Assembly (NCBI GenBank): GCA_964548175.1
Contig: CAZJQS010000017.1
Coordinates: 1 to 64,000, forward strand
Reading direction: 5' to 3'
DNA from: JANQPA01 sp964548175
GTDB taxonomy: Bacteria; Bacteroidota; Bacteroidia; Chitinophagales; Saprospiraceae
DNA: 64,000 nucleotides
Part shown: one piece after another, positions 58,735 to 64,000 of the stretch
Layout of the letters: every line of letters begins with the position of its first letter
Position numbering within the stretch: position 1 is the stretch's first letter
The notes under the pieces: generated by a model
Database searches by the model: none
The model's input: only the letters and a program-made list of their open reading frames with translations
What the model was told of the DNA's origin: nothing
Program-made: the position numbers and the translations under genes

Positions 58735-58909
58735 CATTTGCCGGGGAGTGCGGCCTGAAAAAATTACATCATCCATGTATTGATGATTAGATAATATTTT
58801 TGTAGATTTATACCGTAAAATTAAGGAGCGTACCTTTTTGCTTCCCTCTCGTGAAAATTATAGTGACCTTCCCAAACGACACTTCAACTACCGTAAAGTT
58901 ATCGTAACT

Positions 58910-59341
58910 ATGTTATTACGCCTGGCATGCGCCGTTTTACTAGGAATCTGTTTAGTATCATGCCGGCAAATTACCGACACTTCCCCCTTGATCAAACAGG
59001 TGAAAATTTGTGCTGCACTTAGCAAAGGGGTATGCAGAGATGATGTATCTGTATTTTCAGTGAATACCGGCACTTTTTACGCCAGCTGCATTCTGGAAAA
59101 GGTGGATGACGAGGCCGAAGTAACCTTTAAATGGTTCTTTTATGAAAAAAGTAACCGAAAAAAGTTACTGGAGACGGTTGTTTTGAAGCCCCGGGAGCTA
59201 AGCGGTCAGAAATCAAGCCGGTATGTTCTGGTTGCAAACCTTAATCGTTCCGGGGGGCACTGGCCTTCAGGAACTTATGAAGTGGAAGTAATGCTTAGTG
59301 GCAAGTTTCCTTTTTCGATCATCAAGACTTTTGGGATATAA
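58910..59341 (+). CDS. hypothetical lipoprotein
   Basis: This protein has 143 residues from the ATG at 58910. The frame opens at 58838, but the shorter form gives a standard lipoprotein signal (LLRLACAVLLGICLVSC, Cys18). The mature part is beta-rich (KVKICAALSKGVCRDDVSVF, EVTFKWFFYEKSNRKKLLET, SGTYEVEVMLSGKFPFSII) and could be an immunoglobulin-like domain. I do not recognise a family. It is monocistronic, between the DUF1501 gene and the cryptochrome gene. Confidence 0.7.
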   Translation: MLLRLACAVLLGICLVSCRQITDTSPLIKQVKICAALSKGVCRDDVSVFSVNTGTFYASCILEKVDDEAEVTFKWFFYEKSNRKKLLETVVLKPRELSGQKSSRYVLVANLNRSGGHWPSGTYEVEVMLSGKFPFSIIKTFGI

Positions 59342-59523
59342 AGACATATTTTTTCTGAATCTTTGGGCAGGCCCTAATTTTTAGCCCGGAAGCGGCCTGC
59401 CCTTTTTTATTTATCCATGCTTTTGATGCGGCTTCGCAATGTTTTAATTTTGTCATTTTTATATACACAGATCAACCATCCCGCAGTCCTTCCGTTAATT
59501 GAGCGTCATCAAAAACAGTTAGC

Positions 59524-60873
59524 ATGAAACGTGGTATTCTTTGGTTCAGAAACGACTTGCGCCTTAGGGATAATGAAGCCTTAACCAAAAGCCTGCATCA
59601 TTGCGATGAGATCATCCCGGTTTATGTTCTCGATGAACGCCACCTAACCACAGACCGATGGGGATTGGTGCGGACAGGCCCCTACCGGCTTAAATTTTTG
59701 CTGGAAAGCCTTGAAGACCTGAAAAAACATCTTCAGGAAAAAGGCAGCGACCTGATCATCCAAAAGGGAAAACCGGAAGAGCTGATTCCGGAAATCGCCC
59801 GGTCATTTAAAGCGGGGCTGGTTTTTGCTTCCAAGGAATACACGGATGAGGAGGTCATCATTGAGAAACGTTTGAGCAGTTCCATCGGTACTCACTTTTT
59901 CCACACCTCTACCCTCATTCATCCGGAAGATGTCCCTTTCGCCATTGAGCAGACGCCGGATGTGTTTACGCAATTCAGAAAGCGGGTTGAAAAATATACT
60001 ACGGTCCGGCCGCCTTTAGAAGTCCCGGATCACATTTCCAGCCCGGACCTGAAAGACACTCGGGTTCCCACGCCGGCAGAGCTTGGCTATTCTACTCCTC
60101 TTGTCGATGAAAGAGCCGCGATCCGCTTCCATGGTGGAAGCACGGCAGCTTTCGAGCGAGTAGATCATTATTTCTGGGAAACGGATTCAGTAGCTCAATA
60201 CAAAGAAACCAGAAACGGACTTATCGGGGAGGATTATTCCACCAAATTTTCCCCCTGGCTGGCCAACGGCAGCATTTCTGCACGTGAGATCTACGATGAC
60301 CTGGAGCGCTATGAAAGTGAAGTCGTATCCAACAATTCAACCTATTGGGTGAAATTTGAACTTCTCTGGCGAGACTATTTCAAATACGTGGCCATGAGAT
60401 ACGGGCCTAAGATCTTTTTTCCGGGCGGCATACAGGATAAATCCGTCAACTGGAAAAACAATCCCAAAGTTTTCAAAAAGTGGGCTCTTGGACAAACAGG
60501 CGATGATTTTGTCGACGCTAATATGCGGGAACTTTTGTTTACAGGCTTTATGAGTAATCGCGGCCGACAGAATGTGGCCTCCTACCTCGTACACCGCCTC
60601 AGGCAGGATTGGCGAATGGGCGCCGCCTGGTTTGAGTCTTTACTGGTCGATTACGATGTGGCCAGCAATTACGGCAACTGGATGTATGCAGCAGGCGTAG
60701 GTAATGATCCGCGCGACAGGGTGTTTAACACCCGTCGACAGGCGGAAATGTATGACGATAATGGAGCGTACAGAGCATTGTGGCTGGCGCCGCCGGCAGC
60801 AGCGATGGAAAATTACGTTGCGCAGTATATTCCTCCCTTAAAATATACTGCATCCCGAAATTTGGAAGGCTAG
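59524..60873 (+). CDS. DASH family cryptochrome
   Basis: This 449-residue photolyase/cryptochrome starts GILWFRNDLRLRDNEALTKSL, the antenna-binding Rossmann domain. The FAD-binding C-terminal domain has GEDYSTKFSPWLANGSISAR, WVKFELLWRDYFKYVAMRYG, FTGFMSNRGRQNVASYLVH and FESLLVDYDVASNYGNWMYAAGVGNDPR. The ELLWRDYF and NYGNW blocks favour Cry-DASH over CPD photolyase. Cry-DASH proteins repair single-stranded CPD lesions and may signal blue light. It stands alone. No carotenoid or rhodopsin gene is nearby. Confidence 0.92.
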   Translation: MKRGILWFRNDLRLRDNEALTKSLHHCDEIIPVYVLDERHLTTDRWGLVRTGPYRLKFLLESLEDLKKHLQEKGSDLIIQKGKPEELIPEIARSFKAGLVFASKEYTDEEVIIEKRLSSSIGTHFFHTSTLIHPEDVPFAIEQTPDVFTQFRKRVEKYTTVRPPLEVPDHISSPDLKDTRVPTPAELGYSTPLVDERAAIRFHGGSTAAFERVDHYFWETDSVAQYKETRNGLIGEDYSTKFSPWLANGSISAREIYDDLERYESEVVSNNSTYWVKFELLWRDYFKYVAMRYGPKIFFPGGIQDKSVNWKNNPKVFKKWALGQTGDDFVDANMRELLFTGFMSNRGRQNVASYLVHRLRQDWRMGAAWFESLLVDYDVASNYGNWMYAAGVGNDPRDRVFNTRRQAEMYDDNGAYRALWLAPPAAAMENYVAQYIPPLKYTASRNLEG

Positions 60874-61209
60874 CTTCATCGTTCAATTTTCATATTTTAT
60901 TAACCGGCCTTATGCAGGATCCGCTTTGCGTAAGATGAATTACTTGACTGATGTTACGCAATGGTATTTAATTTATCGTGCTTTTAGAAACTGTACTTAT
61001 CAGCGAATTATATCTGAGGGGTAATGAACAGTAATTGATCTTGCAATTGGGACACATTAGGACGAATTTAATATGATAATTGTCTCAAAAACCGTTCCCT
61101 TGTTAGAACCCGGCAAAGGAGTTTAAGAAACCTGGCCAAATACATTTTTTGATACTTTTGGCAGGCAAGAATCAGACCAACTGGCGGTTGATGAGACTGC
61201 TTCCTTTAC
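60874..61209. other. intergenic region between convergent genes
   Basis: These 336 bp lie between the cryptochrome gene and the oppositely oriented serine hydrolase gene. A TACTTTTG at 61153-61160 resembles a -7 box but no downstream plus-strand gene fits it. No clear terminator is visible. Confidence 0.3.
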
Positions 61210-62649
61210 TTAGGTACTATCCTGTCTGAACCCTTTTTGTCTAATCCTATATAATTTGGTCAGGCCAACGAAGAGGGAATAAATAAACAATAGCTGAATC
61301 ATCAATAAAATATCAGGTTGAGAAAGATGCAGGGAGGTCATTAAATAGTTGGCCAGATACCACATCCAGACCAGCATGGCTACTGGAATGACAATATTGA
61401 CTATCCATATACTACTTCGAGTTTTTCTAAGTTCTTCCTTAGAAAGTTGATCAATTTTGTCGGACCTGATTTCCCTGATCAAGGAAACCATGAAGAAGAT
61501 TACTAACAAAACTGACAGGACATTAAAGATCCAATAACTGAGATTGAGCTTTGCATTTGAGGCCTCCGGCAACGAACCATTTTCAAGGAATTCCAATACA
61601 TTTTCAGAGATACGCCCGATGCGGTTATTGAGGAACAGGGAGTGTTGATTGATCAGCACCACCAGCCCCATTTGTTCTTCCGGATAAAATCCGAAAAAAT
61701 TGCGGTAGTCGGAAAGCTGGCCCCCATGGGAAAAGAATTTTTTTCCATTATGTTCATTGATAAACCAACCTTTGCGGTAGATATCTTCGGGAGTGGCCCT
61801 AAAGAGATCATTGGTTTTATCCAGGGCAGGCAAAACAGGCCTCGAAGTTGTATCTATCACCATATGTGCCTTAAGATACTGGCAAAGATCCCCGGCACTG
61901 GAAAGCATGCCACCGTTGGCCAGGTTTGCCCGGTGATAGTTAATGCCGGATACCATGGGCATACCAAAATAGAGTTGGTGACCCCTGGCCAGGTTGTGCG
62001 CGACGGCTTCCTCTTGGCTAAAGAAGGTAGATGACATACCTAAAGGCGCCAGAATCTGTTGCCGGACAAACTCCTCGAAAGATTGTCCGCTGACTTTCTC
62101 AATAATCAACCCCAGCAAAGCGTAGTTGTCATTGGCATAACTAAAATGGCCAAACCTCCCGGTACCTTTTATATCCTTGAGTCTTCGGGCCTTTTCCTCC
62201 AAGCCCAGGCCTTTGCGATTGGTCTTATAACTAGAAATTCCTGGAATGCCACTACGATGATCCAGTAAATGATCAATAGTTATAGAATCGGAATAATGCG
62301 TATTCTTTAAAGTGAAAAAAGGCAGATGGTCTTTGACCTTATCGGTATACCTGACTTTCCCCTGGCTTTCCAGTTGGCTGATGGCCAGGGCGGTGAAGGA
62401 TTTTGTCAATGAAGCCAGCAGGAAAGGACTATCAGCAGTTACCTGAGAAGCTTTTTTGCCGCTTTCCCCAAATCCTTTGCAAAAAACGATCTTTCCCTCT
62501 TTGATAACCCCAATGGCGAGTCCTGGGATTTGATTGGCAGACATTTCACTTTTTAGATAGTTTTCGAGCTTCTGAAAATCGACCTTTTGAGCAAGAATTA
62601 ATCGAGGTAGGCAAAGCCCCAGTACAGCGAGGGAGATAGTCTTTATCAT
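61210..62649 (-). CDS. serine hydrolase, class C beta-lactamase/DD-peptidase-like
   Basis: This 479-residue protein has a signal peptide (LGLCLPRLILAQ) and a beta-lactamase-family domain: Ser80-x-x-Lys83 (LLASLTKSF), Tyr-Ala-Asn (FSYANDNYALLG) near residue 173 and HGG (FFSHGGQLSDY) near residue 314 in place of KTG. The C-terminal 110 residues hold three membrane helices (LSYWIFNVLSVLLVIFFMVS, IVIPVAMLVWMWYLANYL, LLMIQLLFIYSLFVGL). Relatives include esterases, peptidases and AmpC. The substrate cannot be assigned, and resistance should not be assumed. It is monocistronic. Confidence 0.88.
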   Translation of the reverse strand: MIKTISLAVLGLCLPRLILAQKVDFQKLENYLKSEMSANQIPGLAIGVIKEGKIVFCKGFGESGKKASQVTADSPFLLASLTKSFTALAISQLESQGKVRYTDKVKDHLPFFTLKNTHYSDSITIDHLLDHRSGIPGISSYKTNRKGLGLEEKARRLKDIKGTGRFGHFSYANDNYALLGLIIEKVSGQSFEEFVRQQILAPLGMSSTFFSQEEAVAHNLARGHQLYFGMPMVSGINYHRANLANGGMLSSAGDLCQYLKAHMVIDTTSRPVLPALDKTNDLFRATPEDIYRKGWFINEHNGKKFFSHGGQLSDYRNFFGFYPEEQMGLVVLINQHSLFLNNRIGRISENVLEFLENGSLPEASNAKLNLSYWIFNVLSVLLVIFFMVSLIREIRSDKIDQLSKEELRKTRSSIWIVNIVIPVAMLVWMWYLANYLMTSLHLSQPDILLMIQLLFIYSLFVGLTKLYRIRQKGFRQDST

Positions 62650-63044
62650 TATTGGTATTTAAGTGTTCGGAAGATATTCCTTAAGATCAGCATATACTGA
62701 GGAGCAACGAAAGCTTTTGGACAAGTCGAGGAGAAAATCTGACCGATTGATAGACTTTAATTGACAAGGGTTAAGAATATTGCTTTGCTAGTCTACCCCA
62801 ATGCGGTTAGGGTCATATTGTACGGCCATACCACCGTAAAGCAGTTACAAAATACCACCGAATAGTGATACTTCATCCCCGCCACTTTTCTTTTGGATCC
62901 ATTGTAATGAAGATAGTGCCAAATACCCGTTCTAAAAAACAAAGGGCCATAAATTCTATTGAGGCCCCCTTTCTTGAAACTCCTACCGCTAGCAGAAAAT
63001 GCTCTTATTGTCAGAGGAAGTCACAACTTTTGGGCGCTGTAAAT

Positions 63045-63122
63045 CTCCGGGCGTTGCCCGGAGTTGGTTTGTATTTGCCTTTAGGCAATAATTAATTGGC
63101 CTCCCCCATATGGGATGGGGTT
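63045..63122. repeat. cluster of short perfect hairpins
   Basis: CTCCGGGC-GTT-GCCCGGAG (63045-63063), TTGCCT-TT-AGGCAA (63075-63088) and a ccccatatgggatgggg stretch (ending about 63120) lie in a row in a 685-bp non-coding gap (62650-63334). They could be an RNA element or degenerate repeat. A plus-strand frame at 62865-63095 has no family resemblance. Confidence 0.5.
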
Positions 63123-63130
63123 ATGTAAAA

Positions 63131-63297
63131 AGTCAGCTACTTCTCCCGCCTGACGGCCGCCAGGTTTGCTCGGCTTAAATGATTCTGTTTTTTGAGTGTT
63201 TTGCCGTAGAAAATTACAGATTTTCTAAGGCAAAACACTCAAATAAGAATTTTATTAGCTGCGCAAACCGGCCGGCAGGCGAGAGAAGTAGCTGACT
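63131..63297. mobile_element. MITE-like long palindromic element
   Basis: The outer arms agtcagctacttctcccgcc... (from 63131) and ...gagagaagtagctgact (to 63297) match over 22 bp with one mismatch. Pairing continues inward with small gaps (ggtttgc-cggct region) to a perfect TTTGAGTGTTTTGCC / GGCAAAACACTCAAA stem around 63191-63246. The whole 167 bp can fold into one hairpin. No coding sequence fits inside. This is the shape of a small non-autonomous element, or a very strong structured RNA or terminator. Confidence 0.6.
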
Positions 63298-63334
63298 CTT
63301 ATACAGCCCCATCAAAATTAGGGCTGCCCCATGT

Positions 63335-63712
63335 TTACCTTGCTTTTCTGACATTCACGTGCCCATAAGGACAATGCCGACACTCATTTCCACAACAATA
63401 TCCTCTTTTCAACAAAAACCATTCCGTCATCACCCATCGACCGCTCTCCCGGTAAAAGTCGATCCCTTCCACCAGTTTCTTAGCTGATTTGGTCAGCTTT
63501 CCCAGGTCATTTTCTCTTTTCCCTGATCTGACCTCCTCCATCAACTGTTCCACCCTGGGCAGAACGGCCGCCTTCAGGCAATCCGGGCACAGGCATCTTC
63601 GGGCTTTGCTTATCGGCAAAACCGCCGGATAATCGGCACACCAGCAGGAAGAAACTTCTTCCGACCCACAGTCAAAGGATTGGTTGCAGTTTGGACAGGT
63701 CTGGTTCGTCAT
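63335..63712 (-). CDS. cysteine-rich CWC protein fused to DUF5522
   Basis: This 125-residue protein starts CPNCNQSFDCG...CWCADYP, the cysteine-rich CWC motif of a small zinc-ribbon-like family. The C-terminal half reads IDFYRESGRWVMTEWFLLKRGYCCGNECRHCPYG, the DUF5522 pattern with its CCG-CRHCPYG cysteine cluster. The two modules are often separate genes, and here they are one chain. Metal binding, probably zinc, is likely, but no role is known. There is no signal peptide. The palindromic element lies 38 bp beyond its stop. Confidence 0.8.
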   Translation of the reverse strand: MTNQTCPNCNQSFDCGSEEVSSCWCADYPAVLPISKARRCLCPDCLKAAVLPRVEQLMEEVRSGKRENDLGKLTKSAKKLVEGIDFYRESGRWVMTEWFLLKRGYCCGNECRHCPYGHVNVRKAR

Positions 63713-63801
63713 GCCACAAAGTTAACATGCTTGCTGTTATAAACAAAAACATGGGGCATCCGGAATTTTAAGGGACAACTAAGATTCTACCAAACAACCA
63801 T

Positions 63802-64000
63802 TTATTGTGAAACGACCAGTTTCTCTGTTCTTTGTCCTTGTGCGTCAATGATGGTGTAATAATAAACCCCATTTCTCAACTCACTTACATCTATATCCAT
63901 CTGATAAGAACCGGTTTCCTGGAAATCATCCAGCAACACTTTTAAAACGCGCCCGCTGCGGTCGCGCAATTCGATGCGAATCTTGCCGGGCTGCCTGATC
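63802..64000 (-). CDS. C-terminal end of a type IX secretion cargo protein (partial)
   Basis: Reading the minus strand from the window edge to the TAA at 63802-63804 gives about 66 residues: KIRIELRDRSGRVLKVLLDD, then GSYQMDIDVSELRNGVYYYT and IIDAQGQRTEKLVVSQ. This is a type A C-terminal sorting domain of the type IX secretion system: beta strands, a G-x-Y-x-Y-x motif and a final K-L-V-V. The passenger domain lies outside the window, so the function is unknown. The gene is complete at its 3' end only because the window ends inside it. Confidence 0.82.
   Translation of the reverse strand, partial: IRQPGKIRIELRDRSGRVLKVLLDDFQETGSYQMDIDVSELRNGVYYYTIIDAQGQRTEKLVVSQ

Noticed and set aside
61153..61160. 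TACTTTTG promoter box
   Set aside because: There is no plus-strand gene downstream; the next gene is on the minus strand and ends at 61210.
62865..63095. 76-codon plus-strand frame in the 62.6-63.3 kb gap
   Set aside because: It passes through hairpins and does not resemble any family.
1..64000. tRNA or rRNA genes
   Set aside because: No T-loop-like GGTTCRA context with matching acceptor stems, and no rRNA-like sequence, was noticed by eye. A covariance-model scan would be decisive.

Overview
The window looks like a chromosomal piece of a Bacteroidota bacterium, most likely from the Saprospiria/Lewinella side (the class-level placement is inference). The support is a SusC-type TonB receptor, type IX secretion C-terminal sorting domains (56895-58529 and the partial gene at 63802-64000), many small lipoproteins, several promoter -7 boxes of the form TAnnTTTG, and Bacteroidota-restricted families (DUF5606, DUF4783, DUF6503-like, CWC/DUF5522). 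No rRNA or tRNA gene was seen.

Region 1 (1-11.5 kb) is a minus-strand catabolic operon read from 10046 down to 388: SusC-like receptor, sulfatase, ribokinase, exported ADP-ribosylglycohydrolase-fold protein, second sulfatase, sugar/H+ transporter. A divergent LacI-type regulator lies at 10428. A perfect CG-centred 12-bp palindrome between them is the likely operator. The receptor gene is damaged: its last beta-barrel strands are replaced, in frame, by the C-terminal tail of a sulfatase, and no SusD gene is present. This suggests an internal deletion that fused the first gene of the operon with a lost sulfatase. The logic is desulfation outside the cytoplasm, cleavage of a ribose-containing bond, import, then phosphorylation.

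Region 2 (11.6-14 kb) is a mobile or defence-type patch: a MazE/AbrB-like antitoxin and PIN toxin pair, then a REP-associated tyrosine transposase (RAYT) flanked on both sides by palindromic repeat modules. Another copy of the same module lies at the left edge of the window. The last module abuts mnmG.

Region 3 (14-33 kb) is mostly housekeeping: mnmG, a lipoprotein, PBP1A, dienelactone hydrolase, a fused E1 alpha/beta 2-oxoacid dehydrogenase, DUF5606, an M3 peptidase, a GT2, TIGR02757, DUF4783, gpmI, an M28 peptidase, hpt and an inositol-phosphatase-like enzyme.

Region 4 (33-46 kb) is envelope biogenesis: an ABC permease, Wzx flippase, Wzz, O-antigen ligase/polymerase, CrcB, a WecA/MraY-like transferase, UppS and BamA. 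Then come PcrB (GGGP synthase), RsgA and a 55-residue membrane microprotein at 43784-43951. A 28-bp perfect inverted repeat with a one-base centre lies between the WecA-like gene and uppS.

Region 5 (46-52.3 kb) is an uptake [NiFe]-hydrogenase locus: hypABC on the minus strand and, divergently, small subunit, large subunit, cytochrome b and maturation protease. The small subunit carries both extra cysteines that mark oxygen-tolerant group 1d enzymes with a [4Fe-3S] proximal cluster.

Region 6 (52.3-64 kb) holds a pyruvate-kinase-like protein without the allosteric domain, a surface lipoprotein, a DUF1800/DUF1501 pair, DASH cryptochrome, a serine beta-lactamase-like hydrolase, a MITE-like 167-bp palindrome, a CWC-DUF5522 protein and the end of a T9SS cargo gene.
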